Assembly (NCBI GenBank): GCA_000827495.1
Contig: KN817518.1
Location: 1,576,405-1,640,404, forward strand
Origin: Hypholoma sublateritium FD-334 SS-4
Lineage: Eukaryota > Basidiomycota > Agaricomycetes > Agaricales > Strophariaceae
Direction of reading: 5' to 3'
DNA length: 64,000 bases
The position numbers and the translations under genes were made by a program. Each line of letters begins with the position of its first letter. Position 1 is the stretch's first letter. Under the pieces are notes generated by a model that saw nothing but the letters and a program-made list of their open reading frames with translations, ran no database searches and had not been told where the DNA came from. This document shows, piece by piece, positions 35,341 to 48,000 of the stretch.

Positions 35341-35374
35341 CGATTCACTGCATATAGCGATTCACTGCATATAG
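35341..35374. repeat. Exact 17-bp tandem duplication in the PDI1 3' UTR
   Basis: The 17-bp unit CGATTCACTGCATATAG occurs twice head-to-tail without a mismatch, directly after the PDI1 stop. Likely replication slippage; no function is evident. Confidence 0.8.
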
Positions 35375-35527
35375 CGCCATAACATGACATAATATAATCT
35401 CATTTCAAACATCATAATGGTTATTATTCGCCTTAGCTATGGGTATAAGGTACGTCGAGGGAAAAGTGTATATGACGCACATAAAGAATATACATAAAAA
35501 CTATGGTACATATTATGAAGCAGATAT

Positions 35528-38500
35528 TCACGCTTGCGATCCTCTTGAACTTGGCACGGGCTGCGAGTCTTTCTTGGACTTGTAATATTCTGAAAAAGAC
35601 AGTCGCACTCCGAGGAACCGGCAGTCGAGATCTGGGTGAATCTGCAGTTGCTGGACCATTGCCTGCACTTTGTCTGAAAAGTGTGAGCCATACTCCTTGA
35701 CACGAATTAGCAGTGCAGAAAGGACGTCCGATGTCACATCTGCATCGTGGTCCGGGTTTCCGGTATATACACCCTGGAAAATTGTAGTTGAAGAACATAG
35801 TCCGCGGATTTTAGCATAGGACACATACCCGCTCAGCGTCCATCGCCTGGTCTCTTCTAGCAGATTCGGTGAGGCAGTGGTTGTAGAAGTTGTCCTTTAG
35901 AAAACGTCAATGCTGGCTGGTGTGAAGCCGAGAAAGCAACGAACTGTGGCCTCCCTGTATTGCAGAATAATTGTAAATATCTCCCCGAGCTGGCGCAATA
36001 GCAACTCCTATAGATACTTTAGTCAATGCTATAAATGGATAGACAGCGCTCTTGCCTCCTTGCCAGGCTTGGAGTTCCAAAGCAAAATCTTCTTCGTTAC
36101 GCGTTCAAGGTAAGTGCGATGGGCGTCGATTAGAGCATCTAGATCGCCTTCTTTCTTGTTGAGGAAGTCAACAAGAACTTTCCAGGAGCATTCGATGACC
36201 TCCAGCCGGCAATAAGTTTCTAACTGGCGAATGAAATGGACCATCTCGGCCATTACTAGACGAATCCTATGCCATTCGAATTCCATTTCTGTGAAGGGTA
36301 TGAGCTTAGATCAATTTTGGGAACGAAGCTGACAAACGAGGTAGCCGAATGAAGGTGTGGATACCACCAGTAACCCTCATCCACCCTAGATTGAGAGCCT
36401 TCTCAATTCTCTTCAGTTGCCAGAGGTGCTTGAAAAGTTTCAGGTAGTTTCCCATTATTTCTTGGTCGAGAACCGTGTCGATGGGCGGATTGACCTTGTA
36501 TTCGAGAGTAAAAACGTCCCACCCAATCTCACCATGAGAATATTCAAGCATACGCGCATCCAGACGACGCAATACACCGGTGGGGTCCTTTTGAGCATTC
36601 GATGAACGAATGGCCGTTTCAAGGTCAACAGTGAGGTTGTGCCTATGTAATGTATTGGCAGGCTTCCCCAGGCTGGGGCTTCGACAGTGTTTCACAATCA
36701 AAAATTATTATTTCATTTCAGTCTTTTGGCGTAGCTCACCCGAGTGTTTCCATCAACTGGTCTGCGAAGTCACCGTGGCCTAATAGAATAAAACTTTTCA
36801 GGGCGTAAAGATGGTCAAGCAGCTTGAATTTGTCAATGAAAACTTCGAACAGTCGGTGACTAGCAACTTGATAAGCTGTATCGATTGATCGTTCTAAGCC
36901 TCCGATATCGCCGTATTGAAGAACTGAAAAGTTTTCAAAAAAAGTTCAGGTCAGGGTTAGGTAACTCACTTCCGCCTGTATTGCTCATTTTTTCTCGTGT
37001 AACAACCCAGTCGCTATCCAGGCAACTGTATCTGATGAAATTCAAGCTTTTTCCCGTCGAAAAAATCTGAAAATTTTTGAGAATAGAACGCCTCGGTATA
37101 ATTTGCGACTGACTTTCTTTCCAAAAGATTCGCCCACAAACAGAGGAAGCATATCCTTTCGGAATCGATATTTCGTCTCCCAGAGCTTTTTTCCGTTGTC
37201 TCGTTGCCCGAGAAAGTCATCAGCATCCGCACCAAATCCATCATCATTTCCCAAGTTATTGATTCCACCAGGGATGGAGGACGGATGAACGTAGAGAATA
37301 TGACCGAGGCTTGAGTCCGCGGTCACAAAAAACTCCTCGAATGGATCGTATAATTCACCCGAAAATAGCCACTTGTGCAGAGTAGCAAAGAAAGGGCGAG
37401 AAACCTGAGGCAGTAAAAGTAGTAACAGTGTATATTCAGTAGCCAGCCGAATGACCCACCTCCTCAAGCAACTCATCCGTAAACTTCCTCACAAAAGGGT
37501 CGCCATTGTCCGTGTAACTGTGGATGAGGTTTACCAAAGCACCTCCATGCGCACCTAAGTATCGTATAAGAAAGAAGTCACGGCATTTGAATTGACAAAT
37601 CTCTTACCCCTGGCGCCTTCAACGCAAACGCTCATCATTCTCATCCTCAAACGCCAATCGTTCACCCAAACGTCAAGCCTTCTCAAGGACAACCCTGTTT
37701 CTGCTTCTGTTGGATTTGCGTCATCGGGAGAGGTAGTTCCTTGCCGTCCGCTTGGAGATAGTTGGGTCTCAAGTACAGCGATTAATCGATAATATTCCGT
37801 GAGCTGCGCTTGAAGATAATGGCAGAGACTTTGTTCAATCATGCCAACGCCTGGTGCGTTTTCGCGTTCCCTGACAAAGTTTTCAACACGGCAATAGAGA
37901 TGGCCTAGTTCGGCCAAGCGGTGAATCAATGCCTGCGTCGGTGCAGTTATGATATTGTGCTGCAAATAAATGAGCACTGTGACTGATAACACGTAAAGCA
38001 CTCACAGAATCGGTGTTGAACACGATCTTTTTCTCCTCCTCTTTGGAAGATGCGAACCTCACGTATTTTCCAGATATTCCTTGCATAAGATATAGCGTAT
38101 CGCGCACCAAGAGCGACTCGTTGATGTGCGAATTTCCTAAGATATGCAATCAGTTCCTGTAAATATGGGTTTCTTCCCGGTATACCTTTATAAATGCGAT
38201 AATCTCGCAAGCGGGATGCATTTGAGCGGCCGTGTTCTCTGTTTAGATTAGCAGGAGCATCTGATGCAGCATTGTTTGTTGAATTCTTGAAGGGAGGAGG
38301 CTGAGAAGGAAATGAAAGTTGGATTGCGGGTTGTTGTCGACTGTTCAGGGAAGAAAGAGCGAATAGAAAGGTGACCGCTTCCTGCTTCCGTGTTAAAACT
38401 GGCTATCTAATGATCAGTTCGGAGTGAAACGAAATTGTTCGATAACACAAACTTGATCAAGGAGCCGTGCAACGAGGTTGTTGAACTTCGACGCACTTGT

Positions 38501-38798
38501 ACTACCCGCTGGTAGCTGCAATACTGAAAACTCCGTGAGTACGCACTTTTGAACAACACAAAGACCCACATCGTCTCTTCACCGAATCTGTCAGTTGAGT
38601 AAAGTTTGGCTCAGCCTTGTGGCCGATGTGACTAGAAACGTAAATAACTTCAAGAACAGGTAGATATAGCGCAATGGTTTACCTCTTCAAGATATCCTGA
38701 CAGTGAGCAACCAGGTCATTCCTCAGAACTTCGTTGGTCCGCGAGGCAGGAACATATGTGTTTACAAGAGGATCCAGAAGAGGTGGGTTGGACGACAT
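35528..38798 (-). CDS. SPC98: Gamma-tubulin complex component 3 (Spc98/Alp6)
   Basis: Microtubule-nucleating subunit of the gamma-tubulin complex at spindle pole bodies. Fourteen exons: 38683-38798, 38453-38576, 38186-38402, 38006-38136, 37608-37959, 37460-37554, 37114-37404, 36970-37066, 36740-36923, 36365-36678, 36056-36288, 35945-36007, 35829-35894 and 35528-35773, giving 842 residues. GCP3 signatures are RDTLYLMQGISGKYVRF, YCRVENFVRERE, FATLHKWLFSGELYDPFEEF, IFSTGKSLNFIR, LHRHNLTVDLETAIRSSNAQ, IGWDVFTLEYKVNPPIDTV and DAHRTYLERVTKKIL. The intron at 36008-36055 has a GC donor (GAG|GCAAGA) and an AG acceptor. Reading through it reaches a stop quickly, so the GC-AG splice is required. The C-terminal tail is short and polar. 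Confidence 0.93.
36008..36055 (-). other. GC-AG intron in SPC98
   Basis: 48-nt intron with donor GCAAGA after GAG and acceptor CTATAG. The flanking exons join to KPGKEELLLRQLGEIFTII in frame. Unspliced, the frame ends within about eight codons. Confidence 0.75.
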
Positions 38799-39391
38799 CG
38801 TTAATGTGCTTCCGATTCAGAGACCTTCCTAGGTCAATTCCTATTGATTTCTTGTATGATGTATGGGTGTGCGCTCTGCCCTAGCATGGGGATTAAAAGG
38901 CCGCAGTCTGGCGACGAGCTGGATTGATTGAGGAAGCAAACAAACCAACAAAGCACAGGAATGTACTTCCCCAATCACGCTCCATATATAGGATTTTTTC
39001 TAGACAACCTTGGACGAAGTTTGCGTCTATGTATTTCGTGAAATGTTTTACGGCAATTGTAGCAGCTATATGAAGCGATTAGGTTCAAATTACATTAAAG
39101 CGATAAACCACTAGCAGTTATTCTGGTTTTTCTGGAGTGTGCATCAAGTGCGCATCACTGAAGCTACCGTGACTAGTACTTCTGATCATGCTGTTAGGTA
39201 TTATGTAGCGGAATCCGATACTATAATAATGTAATTATGGATATCTGTCCCAATCGCCCGATAGATTTAGACAAATCCTGGAGTTCTGGGGTTGCTCTTT
39301 TCGCGTATACTTATGGCAGAGCCACAGGTTCACGCTAGTGAATACATCAAAGGTACATTGGACGAGTCTAAAAACTGAGTATTCGACGCAA
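38799..39391. other. Intergenic, SPC98 upstream region
   Basis: 593 nt between the SPC98 start and the TCTP stop, both minus strand. AT-rich with a TATATA stretch near 38984. I see no gene or RNA. Confidence 0.45.
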
Positions 39392-40151
39392 TTAGAGCTT
39401 AACAGCCTTGGTTCCATGTTTCCAGAAAGTGAAGTAAGCTATATATACGTTATTCATCAATCAGAGTTATAAAGCAAGGTCCACAGAAACTTACGGGTGA
39501 CACCATCCTCACGGTAGTTGAGTAAGGCAACCATGCCATCTGGGTTCATCGATTCGCTCGTGTACTATGACAGTATGAGAGATGGAGAATGCGTATTGCT
39601 AATAATGCTTACGAATTCGTAATCCTTGAAGTTTGCAACGAGCTTCTTTGCGAATGCAGCAGCGCCTTTCTCGAACTCTGCCACAGCATCAGGGTTAGAT
39701 TCTGCCAACTTTTCCTTGACAGATTTCATGTAACCCTGAAAAAAATTGTGAGTAGCGGGTTCAATGTAAAGAAATTTATACATACCTTGAGGTAAGTTAA
39801 ATAAGACTTTTTGTCGAAGCTTGTCGATTGCAACCTGAATGAATGGACAACGTTGTTGACCTGGGAAGCGCCCTCTTCCAAACCCTCCTCTTGTTCCTCA
39901 GCAGAGGGGTTGGCGCCTAGAATAGTACGTCAGTTTATGTAACCGCGTAGTAGACACGAGGGTCCCACCGATATCGATGTCGGCTCCGGCCTTGACAGTA
40001 ATCATCTGGCAGTCAACCTCGTAGACAATGCCATCGATCTCCTTCCTGGATCGCAGTGAGCACGCCGGTATGGAAAGAGAGAAAAAGCATACATGGGGAA
40101 TGCATCGGAAAAGAGTTCGTCTCCAGTGATGATATCTTCGTACAACAACAT
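39392..40151 (-). CDS. TCTP: Translationally controlled tumor protein homolog (TCTP)
   Basis: Small abundant cytosolic protein linked to translation, growth and stress (yeast Tma19). Six exons: 40093-40151, 39969-40045, 39786-39916, 39613-39735, 39495-39564 and 39392-39438, giving 168 residues, the normal size. It begins MLLYEDIITGDELFSDAFPM and has VYEVDCQMITVKAGADIDIG, the two family signature regions ANPSAEEQEEGLEEG and FDKKSYLTYLKGYMKSVKEK, and ends PYFTFWKHGTKAVKL. All splice sites are GT-AG. The gene shares a promoter of only 156 nt with UTP15 on the other strand. Confidence 0.96.
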
Positions 40152-40307
40152 GGTGGGATGAGGAGAGAAATTTTAGAGGGAAATGTCCAAGTCGTTCCTT
40201 GCTGCATGTATCGATTTGATCTTATCACGCTGCTTCAGATTACATAATCATAATCATGAAAATTAGCCGGAAACACTTTAGAGAGCCTGAGTCCTTTCTT
40301 CGCCGAT
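40152..40307. promoter_or_regulatory. 156-nt bidirectional promoter, TCTP / UTP15
   Basis: Only 156 nt separate the two ATGs, so both 5' UTRs and both promoters must fit or overlap here. Both genes serve ribosome production or translation, which suggests co-regulation. No canonical element is obvious. Confidence 0.55.
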
Positions 40308-42069
40308 ATGGATTACCAGCCAGTCGTGGTCAAGACTCATCGTCGCTCTTCGAGTTCAAAACACTCTTCGGAGTCCAGGTACTGGCGGCAGTTCAGGCAT
40401 CCGGTTTTTGTCAAGGAATATGCCCCCATCACCTCCGTTCATTTTTCACCTTCAAGACCGCATAGGTACGCTGTGACTGCCGCCACCCGAGTACAAATTT
40501 ATGCACCTCGCACTCAAAAGCTTACGAAGACGATATCACGCTTTAAAGACGTTGCTCGAAGTGGGTGCATTCGGGAGGATGGTAAACTTGTTGTAGCGGG
40601 AGACGACAGTGGTTTGATTCAAGTAAGTGTCCGAAACGTAAATCATATATAAATTTTGTTCACCGTCCAAATAGGTTTTCGATATAAGCTCGAGGGCTAT
40701 TCTTCGCACACTGGATTCTCACAAACAACCCGTCCACGTTACCAAATTCTCTTCTCTGTCTCCTACCCATATACTGTCCTGCTCAGACGATACCACAGTA
40801 AAATTCTGGGATGTGCCGTCGCAAACACCCATTACCACATTTACAGACCATACAGACTACGTTCGATCTGGTCAAGTTTCGACATCAAACCCCAATCTCA
40901 TCCTGACAGGTTCATATGACTCTACGGTTCGACTTTTTGACGCTAGGTCAGGTCATTGTGAAATGTTAATGACGCCTGGTGGCGCATCGTCTCTCTCGGA
41001 CCGTGTTCCTGTTGAGCAAGTTCTGATGTTTCCCTCGGGGACGGTCGTACTATCTACGTCAGGGCCAATACTTCGCGTTTGGGACCTTGTCGCCGGCGGC
41101 GTATGCACACGAGCATTATCAAACCACCAGAAAACTGTCACTACTTTGGCATTCAACTCCACCGGCGATCGACTTCTGACAGGAAGCCTTGATCAAATGG
41201 TCAAAGTATACGATGTCAGCACATATAAAGTGGTCCACACTATGCGCTATCCCGCTCCAGTACTGTGTTTGTCTCTATCGGTAAGAAAATATGCAGTAAC
41301 AGTGTTCATAACATCTGACCTCTTCATCAGCCTGACGATACACATATCCTCGGAGGCATGTCTGATGGTACATTATCCATCCGCCGGCGGGATCCCAAAG
41401 CCAGTGAGCCCAAGCCGGACCAAGCTCACGCCAATGTATCGGCCATCCTGTCAGATATCAATATTGGACACGGCGTTTCACACCAAAGGACTGCCGCGAA
41501 AAGCTCGGCGGACAAGAGCGAATTACGCCTGCAGACGCAAACATCAAAGAAATTGAAAGAATACGACAAGTATCTCAAAAATTTCAAATATTCTGCTGCT
41601 CTCGATTCAGTTTTGAAGAAGGTTTTTCCAGCTCTCCCAATTTTGGTATATTCACTTAATCAAGGCGTAGAATGTACCTCCGACAATCACATTCTCGCTC
41701 ATTCAAGAGCTGATCCATCGCGATGGACTGAAGATAGCTTTAGCGGGACGTGACGATGTCCTTTTGGAACCTATCCTGCGGCTTCTGCTCAAATATGTTG
41801 CAGATCCTCGTTTTGGGGAGCTCGTGGTTGATATAACATGCATTGTTCTCGGTTCGTCACTTTTTCCAACCTAGTGAACTGGTGCTGATATAACACGTTG
41901 AATTTAAGGCATGTACAGTGCAGTTATCGGACAAGCTCCGCTAATTGACGCCCTCTTTCTACGCCTACGCAAAAAGGTGGCTGCTGAAATTCGATTTCAG
42001 GGCGAGATCATCAAGGCAAAAGGAGCATTAACCATGATTTTGTCCTGTACGGTGCTAGAAAGCTCGTGA
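40308..42069 (+). CDS. UTP15: U3 snoRNP / t-UTP subunit Utp15
   Basis: Component of the small-subunit processome (t-UTP subcomplex), acting in pre-rRNA transcription and 18S processing in the nucleolus. Five exons: 40308-40622, 40675-41280, 41331-41621, 41671-41851 and 41909-42069, giving 517 residues. N-terminal VFVKEYAPITSVHFSPSRPH opens a WD40 propeller with repeats ending SDDTTVKFWDVP, GSYDSTVRLFDAR and GSLDQMVKVYDVS. The UTP15 C-terminal domain follows (KEYDKYLKNFKYSAALDSVL, LIQELIHRDGLKIALAGRDD). Length and order match the family. The gene is convergent with CTNNBL1, with 59 nt between stops. Confidence 0.94.
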
Positions 42070-42128
42070 CATGTCGTTTTGTAGATGTTCCGAATCAGAG
42101 GATAAACTACATGACATAGATCTGTCTT

Positions 42129-44553
42129 TTATATTAGGCTTGCGGTGTCTAATGCAACTATAAGCCCTTGTAAAATGTCTTTCTGGGACACTGCCGGCTG
42201 TGATTCGTTGTCATCATCGATGTCAACATGTTCGTGATATATGCGCAGCGTCTGCACGATATCTTGCATTGATTGACTTCCGCGAGATAACATCCGACAA
42301 GCATGACCCCGAATCTACATTGATCAGTGGCATGAGTGGAAGCAGATTGTTGAGCCTTACCCCATCGTCCTCCATCATCAGCCATGCCAGAATATAGTCC
42401 ACAGTTTGGAGGGTGAACAGGCCGTTTTCAAGCCTACGAATATAGAACAAATCCTCTGTGTCAAGTGTTGAATCATCTGTCACATCGTGTATTTCCTTCT
42501 ACGACATCAGCCTAAACAATTGCATTGTTGATAGCGTTAACATACCTCTGTCTCCCTTTGTAGTTCTGCGTCGGCAACCTTCAGGCGTTTCCTGGCATTA
42601 TCACGAATTTCTAGAAGTTTGTCGACTTTTTCGTACTCTCCTTCCACAAATTTTGCGAGGACCCGAATGCGACTCGCCGATTCAGAGGGAAGATTTGTCA
42701 ACAAGGAGGAAATGATCCCCAGTATGTGGCCTACGTCTTCTGAGGCAGGCTCGGCATCTGCCTTGGAACGCTTGGACGACTATGTATTCCGTGTGACAGA
42801 TAAACAAAGAAGGAAGAATGTATTCTTACCTTGTTCATAAAGGTCATAAACAAAGGTTTCAAGCCAGGAGCTTCTATGAAAGCTTCACAGATGGCAATTC
42901 CTAGATAACCAGACATGGCATAGTCAAGCACCTTGATAGACCGAGATCTTGACTCGCGTTTATCTCTACAGAAATGACTTGAGTGAAATGCAGATAATGG
43001 CATCATGGGTCAATTACTTGATCATAAGGACCATCAAATCCGGACCTTCTGCTTCCAAAAACAGCTTTTTGACTGGAGCTTCACTCAAGGCCGAGCATAA
43101 TGTGTCAAACAAATTTTCCATAAACTCGGATTCATCCGGATCAACAGGATCCCTTCGGCGGAATTGCTAGCAACCAAAAGTAAAAGTTACGCGTCAGGTT
43201 CATGAACGTATGAGCCCTATTAAATAAACTTACGGAAAGAACTTTCAAAATGATTTCGATGCCATTGCTATTTCCAAGTTGTATCTTATTGCTCTGACTG
43301 CTTTGTAACAGTATAGAAAGCAGTTCTGCCGAGTAGCCACGATTTTCATCGTGGGCTTTGGACTGTATGCGGGTCAAAAGCCAGTCCAAGACCTTTGTTT
43401 TTGAAACCAGATCTGACCCAAGTGATGGATCAAGTCCAATCATATTTTCGAATATTCCTATCAAAATATTGAGCATCGACAGGAAACATACAGTTGGGGC
43501 GTACCTAGTACATGAAAGACACCCTGCTTGTCCGCTTCTTCTTGCTCGTTCAGCCGCAGAAGATTATCAACTAACAGTTCCAAAGCTGAATTTGAGACCT
43601 GCACATAGTGAGCTGGAAAGTGGGAATCGTGCAATGATAGATTTATACCAATGCCTCGGCAAGTACTTTCAGAGCTTCCTCGTCCTCTTCATGACCTTCC
43701 GCTTCGTTCTCGACACCGGCGTCTTCATCAGTTAGCTCGTAAAGTAGTTCTATGACGTCAATCACAATATCCACGTTTTCGTGAGTGAGGAGGCCAACAA
43801 TCATGGTTAGTGTACCCGACCTCACTAGCTCTGGGTACGCTAACGATGGAGATTGTGAAAGAGATAACAATGCCTTTATGGCACTGTCTAGATCTGCCTC
43901 AGAGTCAATGAATCTTAGTGAAAAAAGGGGGAAACTAAGTAGAGGATCATTGAAAACGCATAGATAGAAGCCCACTTTGAAGGGTCATCAGGATGTTTAG
44001 AGCGCTGATCTTGATTCTTGTTTACAGCGCGTTCAAAATTCTGCAAAGATCTCCGCAATTGGGTAATTGATAGGTCGTGCGCCTGAGGTAACCCCCGTGT
44101 TCAGTACCATCATGAGTGCATTGTTCAACTATCCTTACCTCACCCTCCATGTGCTCCCCCTCGGATTTCTCAAAAATGTTCAGGATTTCCTTCTGTTCGG
44201 AAGTCAAGCCACCTCCGAAAAACCGTCCCTCGTCGTCTTCCTCAGCAAAATAATCTGCGTCGCCGCCAGGAGCAATCTCTCGTTCATGCGTGGCATCATC
44301 TTCGTCCTCTACAGTTGCTCTCGTCGATCGTGTTTCTTTCGCTGATTGACTGCCTTGCCCATTAGAGGCTGGAACAGGCACGGAGGGCGAATCGGTATCC
44401 ATTTTCAATTTCTTCAGAATTTCCGGGGTAGGATTATCGGGAAGCTTCCGCTTGTTTCCACCCATCGGAAGTTTGGGAACCTGGTGTACTTCAGATGGAT
44501 GCGAACTTTTCCAGACTTCCGTGGTTTACCTTGAAGAGTTTGTCAATATCCAT
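42129..44553 (-). CDS. CTNNBL1: Beta-catenin-like protein 1 (CTNNBL1/NAP)
   Basis: Armadillo-type protein associated with the spliceosomal Prp19/CDC5L complex that binds nuclear localisation signals. Eleven exons: 44530-44553, 44139-44480, 43976-44082, 43649-43913, 43505-43598, 43234-43457, 43018-43166, 42830-42965, 42546-42779, 42361-42498 and 42129-42314, giving 632 residues. It begins MDIDKLFKVPKLPMGGNKRK with a basic NLS-like motif and an acidic Ser-rich linker. The ARM core includes DPSKFIDSEADLDSAIKALL, DIVIDVIELLYELTDEDAG, FENMIGLDPSLGSDLVSKT and SIKVLDYAMSGYLGIAICEA. The family's C-terminal coiled region is present (RKRLKVADAELQRE). The gene is divergent from TRA1. Confidence 0.93.
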
Positions 44554-45023
44554 CTTCGAATAGAATTAAGCAGCCTATGTAGATCCACGAGAACTTGAGG
44601 TGCAGCGGAGTGTGTACGTCCTTTCGTATTGTTGAGAAACAAGAGTGCTCCAAGACGGACTGTTGGGAGGTGAACGGCCTCGCGTTACGCGTAGTACACC
44701 TGTGAGTCCGTATTGACTTGCCTAGAGGTTGAATGCTGATACCCTAATTCACCTGAAGTGCGACGTAGTACGCTAAAATAGGTATGGGTGAGGAGGGAGC
44801 CGTATGCCTGAGAGTAAGTAGCAGCAAGCGTACGCGTATCAAGTTTGGTTGTGACAGAATTCGATATTATTTCCAGTGTAGAAGGCTGCACGTGACCTCG
44901 CAACTTCCAACTACAGGAATAAGCAAGTCGGTGGCTTGCCGGCATTATTGGCGTCTTTCCCCTTCTTCAGTGGGGTAGAATTCTTTCTAAGTGGTTTCCG
45001 TTCCTCCCTCATGCAAATTGACC
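44554..45023. promoter_or_regulatory. Divergent promoter, CTNNBL1 / TRA1
   Basis: 470 nt between divergent starts. CACGTG at 44889-44894 (context GCACGTGAC) lies 130 nt from the TRA1 start. A short open frame at 44685-44945 on the minus strand has no support. Confidence 0.5.
44889..44894. promoter_or_regulatory. CACGTG between CTNNBL1 and TRA1
   Basis: CACGTG in the context GCACGTGAC, 130 nt upstream of TRA1. The nine-base context is identical to the site at 12356-12364. Confidence 0.4.
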
Positions 45024-48000
45024 ATGGCTACCCCTTCACCAATGAATCATACACCTAACTCTGCAGCTATGTCTGACATTGAGGTTAGAGTTTCGCGCAT
45101 GGCCGATCCTACTATTGGTACGTTTTGGGCAGGGTTGTGGACTAGATAATGCTCATCGTTCCCATCCCCAATCGTAGAACTTCGCGTCAGACATGGGCTT
45201 GCCTGCGAAATCCGAGAGATGTTGGACACTATCCGTGACTCTGAATCTGCGCGTGCCATACCCAATATTGTGCGGCCTCTGGTTGATTTGCTCCGAAATG
45301 GCGAGCCGTCTTTTCAAAAGGACACAATGGAATATCAATACCGTCGCGTTGTTTTTGAGATCCTCAATCGCCTACCCACAAATGAGGCGATCCGTGTCCA
45401 TTTAAGCAGCATATTTTCTTGCATGGTCCACGTTATCCGCACCGACAATGAAGACAATGGTCAAACTGCTTGCAAAACGCTGGTCGACCTCGTTCGCAAC
45501 TATCGATCAGTAACAGAGGAGGGAGTAACAGAGTTTGTAGCTATCTTCCAGGAAGCCTATTCAAACATCAAAGGACTGGTAGAACAGTATCTTTCTGAAG
45601 ACTCTCCTCCAGCAGACTCGAACACGGCCTTGCCTGCGTTGCGCAGCTTCAAAGCTCTTGGAGAAATGGGTATGGTCATGGTTATGATGTCCCAAGTCCA
45701 ACGGAATCTGGTGGCTTCCACTTTACAAGGTTCAAGCTCTTACGCTTTCGAAATTCTTGCCCTAGAATCGCCTGCGCAACATAAAGCGCGCTCAGATTTT
45801 GAAGCAATGGGTGGCATATGGGATGGCGTGGCACCCACAGTCAAGAATTTGACTCTGTACGGAGATTTTATACAAGCCCAAATCAAGGTAAGAAGGCTTA
45901 GTGTACAATTGGCAAGATATTTATCTGGTCCTTTTTAGATGCTGTCTTATCTCGCATATGTCATGCGGTTTGCAACAGACTTGACTGATTCTCATGGGGA
46001 AGCCCTTATATTGAGTGCTCTACGACTTCTTCAAGATTGCCCTCCAAATGGGATTACGATGCGGAGGGTAAGCCTGCAAAAATCGACATCCAGCATCTAC
46101 GTCTAACGGCACATACAGGAACTGATGGTTGTTTTCCGCCACTTGATGGGAACAGCTCATCGCCGAGCACTCTTTGGTCGCCTGAATAAACTTTTCGACG
46201 AAAAAGTTCTTTTGGGCACAGGAATTGCCACTAAAGAAGCTTTACGGTGCGAGCACTTCGCGCTTATTTCCAGACATATCTAACGTATCTGTATTGTAGC
46301 AATAATGTCTACACTGCGGTTGCGGATCTCGTCCACCATGTTCGCAGTGAACTGACGGCACCACAGTTGGAACGAATTGTTCATGTGTATTCTTCAATGA
46401 TGCACAATCCTGCCCTCTCTTTTAATCTACACACATTATTTGCCAAAATGATGTTTGGATTGGCGGACGCTATCCTCGCCAAGGAAACTGGTCAAGGCGC
46501 TGCGCGGTTGTTGGAAGCCATGTTTGAAACATGCTTAGAAAGACTTGAAGGCCTTTGCGTAGTACATTCAGAAGTTTCTCCGGCATTGGAGCGCAACAAA
46601 CAAAAGCCATTGACAAACTCGACGCCAAATGCTTTTTCTGAGCTGGCTTTCATTGAAAAGTCCCGACCTGTTGGGGCTGCTGTATATCTGATTGAAAAGC
46701 CGGAGGATGTCATACATGGTACGCTACTTAAATCACTCTTATCATTGCACATATTCAGTTTAATCCCATAGATTCTCGAAATGTCTTTAGAACACTCCTG
46801 CACGGCTTTCGGGTCTGCCTTACCTCCTTGAAGAAATGCGAGGCTCCCACTCCGGACGGAAGCTTGATCTTTCGTTTCTTCGAAGCCTCTGTCCGGTGCA
46901 TGTCCCTATTCGAATCAGATCCACGGGTACCCGAACAAACCGAACCCATCGAATGGTTTGGGCACGCCCTAACCGAGGTCAATCTTCATGTCTTTCAAGA
47001 AGTTTGGACGCATAAGATGGAATTCTTTTTCGAACATGCTAAGCACCGAATCATGCTTCTCAATGTCTGTCAAAATCTCTTTACGCGCGATACAACGTCA
47101 GCAACGCTCCTCGCTATCGTTCTTAGGTTTCTTGTCGACCGCCTTCCCCTTCTAGGTGACTATGATGAGCTGACAGCTGCGGCGACGATTCGCTTGTACA
47201 AGATGGCATTCGGTGCTGTCGCTGCACACCCTGCTACTAATGAAGCAATACTTGCATCCCATGTCAGTAAACTCTTGATGGATTGCTTCCCATTGGCCGC
47301 GAAGGCCACCAAACCCACACACTATTTTCACCTGCTGAGAGCCTTGTTTAGAGCTATCGGTGTAGGGGGAGGTCGATATGAACTCTTGTACAATGCGGTG
47401 GTTCCTCTGCTGCCTGACATGCTAGAAAGTTTGAACCGCCAACTTCTCTCATCTGAGGGACAGACACGCGACATGGTTGTTGAGCTCTGCCTAACAGTCC
47501 CGCTGCGTTTAACTCACCTACTACCGCACTTGACATACCTCATGCAGCCATTAGCCCTTGCGCTGAGAGGCAATTCCGATCTTGTTTCGCAAGGTTTGCG
47601 GACGCTAGAATTGTGCATCGATAACCTCACCCCCGATTTTCTCGATCCTACTCTCAGCACTGTGCTTCGGGATCTCATGGAGGCATTATTTAGTCACTTG
47701 AAGCCGCTCCCCGCATCACATCACCCCGCTCATACCACTATCCGTATCTTAGGAAAGTTGGGAGGTCGGAACAGGCGTCTCCTCACAAAGGAACCTGCTT
47801 TGAGTTACCGACATCACTCTGAGCCTGCTAGACTTACAATATCATTCAATGGCATGATAGAAAAGATTGAAATGGACCCCATAGCTCGACTAGCTTCCCA
47901 GCAAATCAGTAAGGGCTCCGCGGTGGATAGTGCTCATGCCTATAGTTATCTGGAGAATTGTATATCTATTCTCTTTAACGAGGTATTTGTCATTCATTTG

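Noticed and set aside
44685..44945. 86-codon minus-strand frame between CTNNBL1 and TRA1
   Set aside because: No recognisable domain, and it sits in a short divergent promoter.
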